The position numbers and the translations under genes are program-made. Source: Rosa chinensis (lineage: Eukaryota > Streptophyta > Magnoliopsida > Rosales > Rosaceae). Taken from it: a DNA stretch of 64,000 bases. Below the pieces are notes generated by a model, which was not told the DNA's origin, made no database searches, and was given only the letters and a program-made list of their open reading frames with translations. The stretch covers positions 47,658,384 through 47,722,383 of the forward strand of contig NC_037093.1 of NCBI RefSeq assembly GCF_002994745.2, written 5' to 3'. Numbering within the stretch: the stretch's first letter is position 1; every line of letters begins with the position of its first letter. Below are positions 23,800-36,027 of the stretch, one piece after another.

Positions 23800-24101
23800 A
23801 AAAATTGCCCACTTACTCCACAAAGAGTTTTTTAACCTCATTTACCCAATCTAACCTATAGTGACAGTTTTGCCCCCTATTAAACTTTATCCTCTCAGAC
23901 TCTCTCTCTCTCTCTGTGCCGCGCCCCACCTCCTGCTTCGCTCTCTCTCTCTATCTCTTTGTGCCATGGTTGCTCCGGCAGCTTCGGGCCACCACCTCCA
24001 TTAAGTCTCCACCGCCATCAGAGAAGATAGGTGCACTGCATCCGGATTCGACCTCAACCTCCGAGCGCCGCCGTCACCTGAACCATACTCTCTCTCCCCC
24101 A

Positions 24102-24103
<2 letters not shown>

Positions 24104-24193
<90 letters not shown>
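24104..24193 (+). repeat. (CT)45 microsatellite
   Basis: About 90 bases of unbroken CT inside the element at 23.8-25.1 kb. It reads as GA on the other strand. Likely to vary in length between individuals. Confidence 0.98.
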
Positions 24194-24196
<3 letters not shown>

Positions 24197-24603
24197 ATGG
24201 CTACTCCGGTGCTCCACCTTCGGATTTGGGCCAACAACTCAATCGATCCGGCGGATTCTGGGCCATCTCGTCTCTGTTTCTCAATCCGGATCTTGGCCGG
24301 GTCTTAATTGGGGAACCCACGACGACGAAGACGCAAGGTGGTTGAGGTTGAGGTCGGTGGTCCGGTCCCGTCAACCTTGTTTCACCAACTCTTCCCATCT
24401 CGACGAAGACGATGACGATCCAACTCCGCTCCCCGACCAATCCTGCACCGGCCTCACACTCCGGTGGGTGCCCATATCACTTTTTCTTTTTTTTTTGTAT
24501 ACTGTGAGCTCCGAGAATGGGAAAGGAAAAAAAAAGTGAACGTGTACAATTGAACATATAAATTGATCAATTATGTCTTTAGTGTATTCATTTTGGTTCA
24601 CTT

Positions 24604-24868
24604 GAGGGCAATAATATGATTATTGGAGGGTAATAATATGATTATTGGGTCAATAATATGATTATTAGGAGGCAATAATATGATTATAAATTAATCAATT
24701 GTGCCTGAAGTGTATTCATTTTGATTTTGGGAGTTTATACAATTCACTGGACGACAATCATATGATTATTAGAGGCAATAATATGATTTTTGGGAGGCAA
24801 TAATATGAGTATTAGGAGGCAATAATATGGTTACTGGAGGGCAATAATATGATTACTGGGGGGCAATC
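24604..24868 (+). repeat. Minisatellite, units near 23 bp
   Basis: About nine irregular copies of a unit like GGGCAATAATATGATTATTG. They form two clusters separated by a spacer at 24680-24750 that itself repeats part of 24545-24600 (ATTGATCAATT...GTGTATTCATTTTG). Confidence 0.85.
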
Positions 24869-25514
24869 ATAGCCGGATTTCGGTCATCGGTTGCCGGATT
24901 CCTGTCACCGGAGTCCGGCAAAGGTGGAGGATGACTTCTCCCTCTAAGTGAGAAAGAAGGAAAGGGCAAAAAAGTCCCAAAAATAAATAAAAAAGAATTA
25001 ATTGGGTAATAGGGAAATAATCCCTTAGAGTGTTTTGGGTAAATGGGGTTAAAAAACTCTTAATGGAGCAAGTGGGTAATTTTTAAGCTGAAATTGGGTA
25101 AATGATCATTTTCCTTAATTTTAATAGGGACTGCTAGGATAGGACGCCTAGACATGTAAAGATGATAGTGATGATGATGATGTTTTTTTTTTCTTTTTCG
25201 ATGGAATGATATTTAATAAAGTAAATAAATCAATCATGAGTGGAATTCGATATCTTTTACAAAGATATATAAGACTTTGTATTACTAGACTAATTGATAC
25301 TAAGCATATTTTAGCTTTCATTGGAATTAGGAGCTTGTTTGCAACATACATGCTACAGATGTAAAGAAAAAAAAAGTTGAGGCCTTCTCAAAGAACGGAT
25401 TATGGATATAATAAGACTACAGTTGTGTGATGTGATGTAAACTAGGTAGCTCCCTTATATTGGTACCCTATTCCTCCTCTTTTCTTTTCTTGTAAAGCCT
25501 CTTTTCATGACAAA

Positions 25515-27169
25515 CTAGCTATCACTGGTGCACTCTCGGGGAAGCGTGTGGAACCTTTGCGTATCAGTACAATAGTCATAGTTCATATAATCTCTTCTCA
25601 CCCTGTCATATGCTTCTTGTTCCGTTGGGTTTAGTTGCCAATAGACCCGGTGGTTCCACAAATATTTTGTAGCATAACATTCCGAGACATCGGTCTTGGA
25701 CTTGTCCAGTGAGCAGGCATTCATGTCAAACCCTTGGAAATAAGCTCTAAATGGTGCATGGTTATAGTCGATCTTTGTTTGGCCTCCATCAGTTGCCCAA
25801 TCTGATCCATCCCATATGCTTGCATCTATTACCATCGGCCGCGTTAGATAGGGAACCTTAATTTTTTTGTTGTTCCTAAAAACCCTGATGGGGATATCGT
25901 CGATATAAAAGCTGCACGAGAAAGAATAGATTATGTTCAAGTACAGATAATGTTCTGATATGCATGTACAAATACATAAGACTGGAGGGACATAATTCTT
26001 ACACAACTTGATGATGGTTCCAAAGAATCTTGTAGTCATGAAAATCTGCTGTTGGGTCAAACCAAAGAAGTGTCCTTTGCTCTCTGAAGTTATCACCATT
26101 TGTAATCACATTTGTCTGCAATGTGATTGGCTTGCCTTCTCTATTACCCAAGAACTCAAAGTCTAGCTCATCCTGGTTACGATCACCCTCTGATCTTAGC
26201 TGTTACCAATAGTAAATTAATAGCATGAATTAAATTCCTCATATAACCATTTTGGGACTCTTTAAAGAGAGAGGAAAGAGGCATATTTGATTAATTAAAG
26301 ACAATGGAACAATACTCACATAAAAAGCTAGGACAACTCCAGCACAATCCCTCACTGGTACCTTGATCCTCATATGAAACCACCCAGAACCGAACCATTG
26401 CTTGGATTGAAACCCAGCCCCTGCATTAATATATTGTTAGGTAATTAATTAAAGAAGAAAATCTCAGGTCAAAAAATTTTTAAGAAGCAATCAATGGAAT
26501 ATTGAGAATTAAACTTATTTAATTTTTGGGCTAATAGCTATAGCCTTTGACCGTCCTTGACCTTGTTAGTGGTAGTAGTACGTACTAGTGCATTGTGCAG
26601 GTTACGTATAGATCCCATATTCCCTAATGCTAACCCTGGCATGGCCATAGGGTTTACTTATTAACTTACGCGCGAGCTATACTAAAAGAGATCGATTTAG
26701 CCATTTTTTTTCTGAACATGATCTACTTGTTATATTTTAGTAATCAATGTTATTATCTTCCTAGCCTGGTAGGCCTAGCTAACACAGTCCCGATCAGCTT
26801 GGAAGCTTCCATGGTTGATTGGTTGATAAGGCACCTATATATGTCATTTACATTAAACAGAAGAAATGATATTGAGCGATCGATCAAAGTGAGAATATAC
26901 TGTAACATTAAGTTGATGATTTGAATCCTACATGGAGAGATTATTGTTAGCAATTGAACAAAAATTAGAAAAAGAAAAGAATGAGGAAGATGATGATAAC
27001 CCGTATATTGATCCAAGTAAATCTGCATCCCTGTCCCTTCATCCTGATACAAGGCATGATCAAAACCCCATATGACATGATAATTTTCATCAAAGCCAAC
27101 ATCACCATTTGCAAGCATCACACCACAAAATAGAAAAAACACAACGAAACCCTCCACTGAAAAAGCCAT
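25515..27169 (-). CDS. Xyloglucan endotransglucosylase/hydrolase, XTH1-3-like (XTH-A), four exons
   Basis: Exons on the minus strand: 27169-27001, 26420-26320, 26199-26003, 25911-25515. They give 864 nt and 287 residues with GT..AG borders and a whole frame. Residues 1-24 are a signal peptide (hydrophobic F-V-V-F-F-L-F-C). The GH16 active site is D-E-L-D-F-E-F-L-G with nucleophile Glu101 and acid/base Glu105. It is followed by N-R-E-G-K-P, which lacks the N-glycan site seen just after the motif in many XTHs but agrees with the XTH1-3 subgroup. The C-terminal XET extension keeps Cys residues (C-S-L-D...E-C-Y-A and D-Y-C-T-D). The enzyme would be secreted and cut and rejoin xyloglucan in the wall. 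A TATATATA box is at 27241-27248, about 75 bases upstream. It is the intact member of a cluster of three. Confidence 0.93.
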
Positions 27170-27240
27170 AGCCAAATGCAGGTCCTAGTGTCTAGCAGAG
27201 GTGGTGGTGCAAGTTATGGACTTAGAAGTTATTACTTACT

Positions 27241-27248
27241 TATATATA
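27241..27248 (-). promoter_or_regulatory. TATA box of XTH-A
   Basis: TATATATA on the minus strand about 75 bases before the start codon. Confidence 0.5.
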
Positions 27249-27249
27249 G

Positions 27250-28008
27250 AAGATGATTTGAACAACTTGATAAGAACTCAAAAGAGCAAAAAGGGCGTGA
27301 GCCATCATTTTCTCTACCTTACACATTCTTACCCACACGCTATTGAATTCTCTATTCTCCATGCCATCTCCATAACCAAATTACATCATTATTACCCCCT
27401 TTTTCTTCTTTTTAATAAGCAACCACTTGCAAAACTACTTTAGGTTTTGCTCACAATAATTTCCTTTTTAGTCCAGAATTTTCATGGATCACAAAGACAG
27501 CCATTTGAGTAGAAAGCTGGCATAATGAAATTTAATTATTCTTCGACAGCATTATTTTTCCTGCACTTTTGTGATATAGCGATGTACATCAAGTTTGTTA
27601 ATTAGAGGAAAAAAGAAAAAAAACCTCGAACGATAGCTATACAGTGCACGAAAGAAACTCCAAACAATAACCCCAGCAGCTGTTGTGACAGTCAAGCTTG
27701 ACGTCCCTCAGAAAAATGGATCAAATTTTGTTCTAGTTTGTTACTAATTTAAGGTACAACCCTCAATGAATACACAGATGTGAGCTTGGGTGTGACCGTG
27801 TGAGTGATCTGTTTTGTGAATTATGGGATTGAAACCCTGCCATAACGGTTTCTCATCATTTCAACTTTAATTTGTCCTATGTGATTCAGAGTTCGATTGG
27901 AATATTTGTTCTTGCCATCATGCAAATATATAGTTAAATCGTAGCAAAATCTATATACCTTCACGTCAGCTCACTAGCTAGATATATTCAATATCTTTTT
28001 TTCTAAGA
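27250..28008 (-). other. Upstream region of XTH-A, paralogous to the split upstream region of XTH-B
   Basis: No gene. Parts such as TGTGAGCTTGGGTGTGA (near 27780) and TTCTCATCAT...TTTAATTTGT (near 27850) recur upstream of XTH-B at 45148-45190 and, beyond the gypsy element, at 59650-59690. The whole promoter region was therefore duplicated together with the gene. Confidence 0.6.
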
Positions 28009-28023
28009 TAAAAAAATAATTAT

Positions 28024-28967
28024 CTATGAAAATATGAGAGTTGACAGTTTTTTCTCTCGAAAACCTAGCGTCGCTTCTTTTCGGCGACTTCCAGGGAGGA
28101 TCCCATCCCCTCCACCAGATCGCTCCAATTCTCGTTTTGAGGAATCCCGGGCTGCACTGTACTTGGCAGCGCTCGTTGGTTGCCTCAAGTTTAGGCTGCG
28201 CCCCCGGCAGGGATGCTGCAGTGATCAGGGGAGGGGATCCGGGTTTGGGCTCGAATGGCACGTTCTTTCTTACAATGATTGGCGGATCTTTTATGGCGGT
28301 ACTGGGCAGTTTGCTGCGGTGGTGCAGAGTGGTGTTTGGGTCTCGCTGTGGTGGATGGGATTTCTGGCGGCGCAGGCGTTGGTATTATCACCGGAGTTGA
28401 TGGCTTGGCTGATCGGATCCTCAATCCAGGGAGGTTGCCGGCGTGTCCGCAGGTGGCTTGAGTGGGTGCAAATGAAGATGTCGGCGGCTAAAGGACGATG
28501 GTCGTCTCTGGGTGCCCAGCGCTGAGTGCCCATATCAGATTTGGTCTTCAGAATGTTGGGCTGCTTTGGGGTCCACGTCACTGTTATGTTGGGTCAGATT
28601 TTTCTATGGGCCTGGATTTGGGGACCCTGGAGACTTTGTGCATGATGTTTGGTTCGATTACACTATTTAGTGTCTCTCGGCCTAGCATCTGAATATGGTC
28701 TCCTACTGTTTAAGTTTGCTTCACTAGCTGTACACCAATTGAGGTATCTAGGCGGCTAGGGTTGCTATTAGAAGGATTTAGATAGTTTGGACTTGTGTTC
28801 ATCTGATTAGGCTTATAAATGAGCAAATGTGTTAGCAGTGAGGGTCACTTGTCCTTTGCTCGGTAGCTTATACCATTTATGATTTTGGTGTAAGACAGCA
28901 TTTGATGTACGTGCCTTCTGGCCATGAATAAATGAATGAAGTTATCTCTTTTCCTAAAAAAAAAATC
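28024..28967 (+). mobile_element. Poly(A)-tailed retroposon (LINE-related or non-autonomous) with 15-bp target duplication
   Basis: The direct repeat TAAAAAAATAATTAT is perfect at 28009-28023 and 28968-28982. The insert starts GC-rich, ends with ATGAATAAATGAATGAAG...TTTTCC and a run of ten A's. These are marks of target-primed reverse transcription. A frame of 163 residues (28034-28525) starts near its 5' end, but I cannot match it to a known protein. No reverse transcriptase is present, so it would depend on enzymes from elsewhere. It may be an internally deleted LINE. Confidence 0.8.
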
Positions 28968-29256
28968 TAAAAAAATAATTATTTTTTTATTTATAAATGT
29001 GATGTTTATCATATATTCATTTACATATAATTGAATCTAAATTATAATTATTTTAAATTAAATTTATTACATTGACAATAAATTTATCATTGACAACAAA
29101 TTTACCACATTTGTTTTACACTGTTAACTGTTTGCATATAATTGAATCTAAATTATAATTATTGAAAATAAATTTGTTTACAAACTTATAATAAAGTTGT
29201 CAGTAGAGTAACTACCTATAACAGAACTAAAATTACATAAAAAAATAACTCACGGT

Positions 29257-29609
29257 TGTTGAGAATATACACATCCCACATGGGAAAAATGGGACCTTGC
29301 ATATGGGTTTATAAGGATTTGGGCCACTCCATCCATTGCCAATTGGTTTTGAATGTGAACCCCAGATTACTTTATCATAGTATCAAAGCCAGGTTACCCA
29401 CGTGTGCATGCCTCCCGGCCACACGAGCTCCACGTTACCCAAGTTGTCCACGTGTATGGTTTGAAAATTCGCCACACGTGCAGGGGCGTGTTGAGAATAT
29501 ACACAACCCACATGGAAAAAATGGGACCTTGCCTATGAGTTTATAAGGGTTTGGGCCACTCCATCCATTGCCAATTGGTTTTGGATGTGAACCCCAGATT
29601 ACTTTATCA
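29257..29609 (+). mobile_element. TRIM (miniature LTR retrotransposon), 353 bp
   Basis: Two direct repeats of 121 bp (29257-29377 and 29489-29609) begin TGTTGAGAATATACAC and end ACTTTATCA. After the left repeat comes a primer site TAGTATCAAAGCCAGG, close to the usual tRNA-Met complement. Before the right repeat is a purine-rich CAGGGGCG. The inside is only 111 bp and non-coding. Flanks ACGGT and ATGTT do not match, so the element is old or the duplication has decayed. Confidence 0.85.
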
Positions 29610-29717
29610 ATGTTAGCAATGACATGCATTTTTTTTTTACATTTATAAGTGTGTGTGTGTGTGACATACATATATATACCATAGAATTTTTCAAATAATT
29701 TGATCTTTTCTTCGAAC

Positions 29718-29942
29718 TGTTTAAGGAAAACTGAAATTGGGAGATAATTGAGTCGTGCTTTCATTGATAATAGGGGTCTCTTTATATAGAGGATTACAAG
29801 ACATAGAATCAGAGTTGTACAAGGAAAGATAACCGTACAAGTAATCGAATATCTATAAATATCTCTAATTCTAAACCCTATTACAACTAGGTCAAGTAAC
29901 CTAGAGTTTGGGCCAGACACATAATCTGGATTTACTTAAACA
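29718..29942 (-). repeat. 3' LTR of the decayed complete copia element
   Basis: 225 bp. On the minus strand it is preceded by a polypurine tract AAGGGGGAT. A TATATAGAGG box lies near 29780. Compared with the other LTR it has about 20 extra bases and several substitutions, so the insertion is much older than the one at 11.25 kb. Confidence 0.9.
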
Positions 29943-30299
29943 ATCCCCCTTGTGTCGCCCAAACGTGATGCTCCTCTCGTTGCTTCATTAAAAACCTTGT
30001 CGAGTAACAAAAACCCAGTTGGACAAAAATAACCTCGATCGAAGGGGGAAAAGAGCACAACACACCCTTCACGTTTCGAGACCAATCATGTAGACATATC
30101 CCCCTGATGTCTACATCTCCTCCTGATGACAATGGTCATAGGAGTTCGGATAACTTCCGCAAACGATGCTACCAACATGTTTCTCGAAAGTGAAATTTTG
30201 GCAATGACTTAGTGAGCAAGTCGGCCACACTGTCCTCAAATCAAACCTAGTTCACTTTGATCTTGAGGAGAGTCTGTTGTCGCTGATTATGCTTGGCGT

Positions 30300-31700
30300 T
30301 GTCGCTTTTGATGTAGCCTTGATTCATTTGTTAAAAACAAGCAACATTATCCTAAATGCTCGTAGGCTCATCTGTGGTAGACTTCAAACCACAATTGTTC
30401 GAACATTCGTATTTATGGATCCAATCCATATACATTCATGAACCACTTTGTGAAGAGCAATAATCTCTGCATTGTTCAAAGATATAGCGACTAGGGTCTG
30501 TTTTGTAGACCTCTAAGATATCACGGTCTTTACCCATGGTGAACACTTAACCAGTTTGGGAATGACTTTTGTGTGGGTCAGAGAGATACCCAACATCAGC
30601 AAAACCTTCCAAAACACTTATGTCGTTTTGGGATGGGGATAGAAGACGCATGCCAGTATTGGCGGCGTTCCTAGTGTGTGATGGGTCCGAATCCATTATC
30701 TCTCTGTAGGGATAGAACAAGCCCATATCAATCGTACATCTCAAATACCGAAAGATATCTCTTACACCAATCAAATGGCGTCGCGTTAGCACAGAGCTAT
30801 ACCTTAGCTAACAAGTTCATTGCAAATGAGATGTCCAGTTTTGTGCATTGAGCTAATTACAATAATGCGCCTATTGTACTTATGTAGGGCACTTCAGCCT
30901 CTAGCACATCTTCGTCATCATCCTTTGGACGAAGAGGATCCTTTTCAGGATCAAGACTACGGACGATCATGGGGGTGCTTGAAGGCTTGACCTTGTCAAA
31001 ATGCCTAAGCATTTATCAACATCATGCTCAAGTTCCAAACTGAGACATAATCGTGTTATCCCAAAATCCTTCATCTTAAACTCGGATTTCAAGTGCTCAG
31101 CGGTTTTCCTTAACTCTTTAAAGGCTTCCAATGAAGATCATGTCTAACATGAACCACGATAGAATCCGAAACTTGTTATGAAAACGCGCGGGTATATCCC
31201 TTCCCAATCAAATAGTCACTTTAGTGAGCGTTTCAATCTTATTGTAAACGCTCTCCGTGGTCTAGAGCCACTTGACTTGGGTAAATGAAGTTCACCATGA
31301 ACCTTCATGTATATTCCGTATCTAGATCCCTATAGAGATACATAGTGACCACATTTGTAAACTGCATGATCAATTATTTGGAAACTACCAAACTGACAGG
31401 GTAGTGGAGTGCAATGACATCCATTACGAGAGAATATGTCTCATCGCAGTCGATTCCAGGGCGTTTTGTGAGAAGCCTTGCACCATAAGGAGATTGCCAT
31501 CTCTTTTTCCCACCACGCTTTCTAACTAAGACCCATTAGTCAGTAGGTTTTATGTTAGGAGGTGTTAGCATCACTGGCTCTAAAACCTTCCTCTTCGTTT
31601 AGAGAATCCGACTTAACCTGGATCGCATATTTCCATTTAGGCCAAATTTCTCTACGTTGACATTCATTCATCAACGAAGTGTGGTTTGATATCATCTGAC
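30300..31700 (-). pseudogene. Copia RT and RNase H remains
   Basis: The clearest piece is 30792-30547, with F-A-D-V-G-Y-L-S-D-P-H-K-S-H-S-Q-T-G of RNase H preceded by the end of RT (R-D-I-F-R-Y-L-R). Upstream the DNA still resembles the RT of the element at 4.4-11 kb (for example the block for G-L-K-Q around 31200), but with many frame breaks. Confidence 0.7.
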
Positions 31701-32279
31701 TCAACAAACTCATGCACAACGAAATTCACAACTACATCATCAATATGATGTAGTTTCTATCCCACGTCTCATGTACACTAGTGTAATTTTCAAAGAGCTC
31801 TATATTCTCAGGAATAGATTCTGACGTTGAGGCCTCCCCCAACGATAACCATAAACCTGAAGATTCTCATGAGACGAATTTTGAGTCTTGATGATCAAAG
31901 GATTGGAATGTGCCAAAGTATCCTTCGAACCCATGGGCCTCCCACGCATCCTAGCTGGGGCCATGGCCTATAATGCTAGAGGGCCACTTTCTTTGGCGTT
32001 GGCACTATGCCCACCTCTGTGTAGGGTGGCGCTACTTCCTCTCGTAGGGACGTTCATCCTTGCAGGCATATTTGCAGCAGATATGTGTGATCTCGTCACT
32101 TTAGTGGGGATCGAGATTAGACATAGTGAGGACAGATCACTACAATTTCTGTCGTTCATACTGAACATTCGTGTTTTTATCTCCCCCTAACGATGGGAAG
32201 ACTGTCTCATCAAAGTGACATCCGCAAATAGCGGTAAGGAGATCGCCTAGCAAGGGCATTAAGTCGCAGACGATAGTTG

Positions 32280-33190
32280 AAATCTCAAATCCAACATAGT
32301 TTCTCATTCGTCTGGGAGGACCCATCATAGTGTGCTGTGGCGGCGCAATTGGCACATAAATGGCTCACTCAAATGTGCGTAAGTACAAAATACTTGTACC
32401 CAGTTACTAGCTGTAACGCAGAGATACATTGAGTGACGGTAGGTCGTAGACGAACTAGCATAGCAGTCACTAGCTGTAACGCAGAGATACATTGAGTGAA
32501 GGTAGGTCGTAGACGAATTAGCATAGCTGCATGCGATATTACATCATCCCAAGCTAATATAAGGAGATTAGTACGCATTACCAATGTCCTGACTACCATC
32601 GATCGTAGTCATTTCTGCGAGACCATTTGGGTGTGTACATGGGAATATGATATCCAACATCAGTCTCATTGCAATAACCATCGAAAGTTTTCCATGTAAA
32701 ACTCTCTAGCATTGTCAAATCTAATTGACTGAATAGGATGATCAAGGAGTGAGCCCATTGTCATATGATATGTGCTAGGAGTGTAGCATAAGCAGCATTA
32801 TAAGTGAAAAATGGCACAACACGTGACCAGCGTGTTTGCGTGTCAACCAACATCATGAGATATTTAAACCTCCGCAAGTTGGTTGAACTAGTCCACAGAA
32901 TCCCCACGGATTCAATGTAACAACAGAATGAGTATGTTCCTTTCCTTTGCATAGGACTGTCTCATTTCTAATTTTCCTAAGGAACGGGCTTTGTAAATCG
33001 AGCGATAGGCCTTAGAAGCAGCCAATGAAGATTGTGGTTGGGCCTGAGCATCTGAAACGCTATTTGATGCAAGTTGGTGATTGCAACATCACCTGTGGCG
33101 CCATCACCATGATGGACGCCATCCATGGCGTCATGGATAGGGACTGCGCCAGCCCTAGGCAGCAGCGTCGGTCGCACTTAGTTTAGGAAT
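32280..33190 (-). pseudogene. Copia integrase remains with an internal tandem duplication
   Basis: Fragments such as L-R-R-F-K-Y-L-M-M-L-V-D-T and W-S-R-V-V-P-F (32952-32761), then T-N-L-L-I-L-A-W-D-D-V (32599-32369), belong to a copia integrase. About 62 bases encoding L-I-R-L-R-P-T...A-L-Q-L-V-T occur twice in tandem (32405-32466 and 32467-32528). Confidence 0.75.
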
Positions 33191-34036
33191 CAACTTTTGA
33201 TTCATGCTTCGTTTCGCTCTAAAGAAAGGATGCCCATGTGAAGTCTTTAGTAGACGGATCATCATATCATGACTAGGATGACCTATCCTATAGTGACAAA
33301 GTCAATATGTGTCTAAATCCAAGAGATATTCTCTCATAACTTCATTGGATTTAATAGCTCGAATAGTGACATAGAATCTACTAGAGAGACACATAAACTT
33401 CTCTAAGATGCGCTTTTGTTCGGAATCGTTAGAGGTATTGCAAATGAACACATTTCCATTCTCTACATGCATTTTCGCATGGAATCCGTTGGCTATTCAT
33501 AGGTGCAATTTGCCCTAGGAGCGTAGAGAGTTTCTGTGACAGTAATCAAGGTACCATTTGGCCAGGAGAACTTGGGCTATTCCATGTCCTTGAATTAATA
33601 CTGATGACCCAGTCATCGTAGTCACAAAAGTAATATGCTCATAATCAAAATGGAGTCATAATGAACAGAACTCGAAATTTTATTCATGAGCCAACGGAGT
33701 ACATCATTGTCTCTTAACCATTAGGACAATCTAATCCAAATGCTAGCTAATGCAAAACAATGGTAGTCATCTAACTTCTTTCGGTAATTTCAATGCAAAT
33801 ATGACCAGGTGAGTAGAGAGATGTCGGTGGAGCAAGGCTCTCTTAAGTACCACTAATCTCAAAACCTTCCTAAACATCACATTTTATTGAGTACGCCAAC
33901 TTTGAACAAAGATTAGACCATTGGCATCTACTACAAAAATAATATGGCAATTACCTATTACATCTCTTGGAAAAATAAAGACTTAAACAAAATTGACGAT
34001 CTATTGATCCCAGCCAGATTTGTAGTCTTCAACTCT

Positions 34037-35095
34037 TCACTCTAGATCATCTTCTTGATCTTCTTGTTCCACATAGTGAACTTCTCTTGCTTCACAATAT
34101 GCTTTGTAGGCGGTGATAATTTCTTCACGAGCTCTACAAATGTGTGCACAATGATCGGATACTCCACATTGAGAACATACATCTCCTTGCTCAGACTCCA
34201 TTGATTGTGGCACTTTTAAAGCGTCATTTAGATGGCTCTTAGTATTGGTGGCTCCATCAACATGACCAGAGGCATTGCCTCCCTCTCTCTTTCCAAGTTG
34301 ACCTCTTCGGTTCCGTGTTCGCCTATTTTGGCTGTTACCTTCCCAAGTAGAGCGATTATAAGGACCAGAACGTACAGAAGTATCCCTAAGATTAGGGTTT
34401 CTCTCTTGGAACCCTTTCTTAGGGGCACAACTATAATTAGATTCTGGAATATGCTCTGTTTTCACGGATCTCGAATTATAGTTCTTCACAAGGATGTTGT
34501 CATGCTTTTTAGCAACATTCATAGCTCCAATGAGCTCATGAAACCTTGTGATTCATCTTGCAGTAACATCGATTCGATAGTTCTTAGCAACCATCAATGC
34601 TGAGACGGGGAAGGTAGAGAGAGTCTTTTCAATCAATATCGCATTTGTGATCTCTTTACCATAGAATTCCATTAAGGATTTAATGCGAAGTGCTTCCGAG
34701 TTGTAGTCAAGAACTGACTTGAAATCACAGAAGCAGAGGCTATGCCATCTCATTTCTATGTCAGCAAGCAGGGAGTCACGGACGTTGCCAAATCTTTCTT
34801 CGTATGAGACCCACAACCTTCTGGGGTCTTCTTCATTCATACACTAGTACTGGAGCGAATCATCCATATAACGAGTCATTAGGATGATGGCTTTCGCCTT
34901 ATTTGCCTCAAAGGATGCTCTATTTGCTTCCAAAGCTTAAGCTTGCTCAACAGTTAGCACGTCCTGGCTAGGCTCGAGAATCGTATCCAAGATTCAATCG
35001 GCCATGAGATGCTGGCGGACATTACGAACCCACCTGTGATATCCAGAGCCAGTTGTTCCTAATGGAGCAAAGTCCAATTTGTTCTGGTTACTCAT
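34037..35095 (-). pseudogene. Copia gag remains
   Basis: The start near 35095 reads M-S-N-Q-N-K-L-D-F, then G-S-G-Y-H-R-W-V in the copia gag manner, with early stops. Parts at 34840-34553 (E-D-P-R-R-L-W) and 34522-34037 follow. A CCHC-like knuckle remains as C-S-Q-C-G-V-S-D-H-C-A-H-I-C. Confidence 0.8.
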
Positions 35096-36027
35096 CCTGA
35101 AAGAGAACAAGAATTATGGTTAGTTTCAGAGCCTAAAACGCTACCACGAAACATATAAAATTTATGAGCGTAATCGCTTCCAAGAAATTCAATTCCAAGA
35201 GGTATTGGATTAGATTGAAACAATGACGTAAGTGGTCAATCATAAATTCTCTACAAACTCTAAGTTTGGAGATCTCAACAAGCTCCAAGCTTGGAGTGAG
35301 CACGAACCCCCACAGTTCGGCTTAATTAGGTCTCCTTATGATGAAGAAAGGGGGGGTAGAAGAAGAGAGTTTGGAAGTCCCCGAAAAAGAAGAGAAATTG
35401 AATTTTAAAAAAAACTCTAAAAAAGGGAACTTTTAGTAAAAAAATACCTTGAAATAGGTCACTGGAAATTTGGCCTGAAAAAATTGTCGGAAAAGTTACC
35501 GGCGGTGACCTGTCGCCGGAGCTGCTGAGGTGGTTCATGACGTGGCTGCTTGTGTGGCTGCTGACGTGTCTCCTTGGTGGGCCTACGTCATTGGGCGGCT
35601 TGGGCTGTGGCTTATTCTCGGCTTGGGCTTGATTAGGTTGCCTCCTCCTCCCTTTTTTTTTTCTTCTTCTGCCGGTTTTTCTGCCAGATGTTCACGTTGC
35701 CTGTTCAGCACTTCTAGACCAGTTTTTGGCCTATTTATTCCGGTTCCTGAATTGTATGTCTGAGGAGCTCCTGCTGCCTTAATTTGGTACAAATTGGAGG
35801 TCCGGAAGGTGGTGAACCGATGGAGTATTTACTGCGGGTAGTTTGGAGCTTCCAGTAGTCGGTTCTTGGGGTGGCACCGCCGGTTCTGGATTCCTGGGGT
35901 CGAGGGCTTCATGGTGTGAGGCGGAGATAGAAAAGGCTTCAAGGTTTTGTATTCGAATTTGGGGTTTTAGCTTCTTGAATCAGGGTTTGGCTATTTGTTT
36001 TAGGGTTAGGGCTTCGTGCTGATAACG

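Larger units (their letters stand above)
23800..25085. mobile_element. Non-autonomous DNA transposon, probably MULE-like
   Basis: Inverted ends about 49 bp long: 23800-23848 (with ATTGCCCACTTACTCCA) and 25035-25085 (complement, with TGGAGCAAGTGGGTAAT) match with few mismatches. The right side carries a further 40 bases of similar subterminal sequence (to about 25120) not seen on the left. The inside is GC-rich in parts and holds a CT microsatellite and a minisatellite. No transposase is seen. A frame of 207 residues at 23916-24539 is mostly Ser/Leu from the CT run, and I do not trust it as a gene. Confidence 0.6.

Noticed and set aside
23916..24539. 207-residue frame on the plus strand
   Set aside because: Mostly a Ser/Leu run from the CT microsatellite inside a transposon; no family signal.
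28034..28525. 163-residue frame as a host gene
   Set aside because: It lies wholly within a retroposon with target duplications and matches no family that I know.
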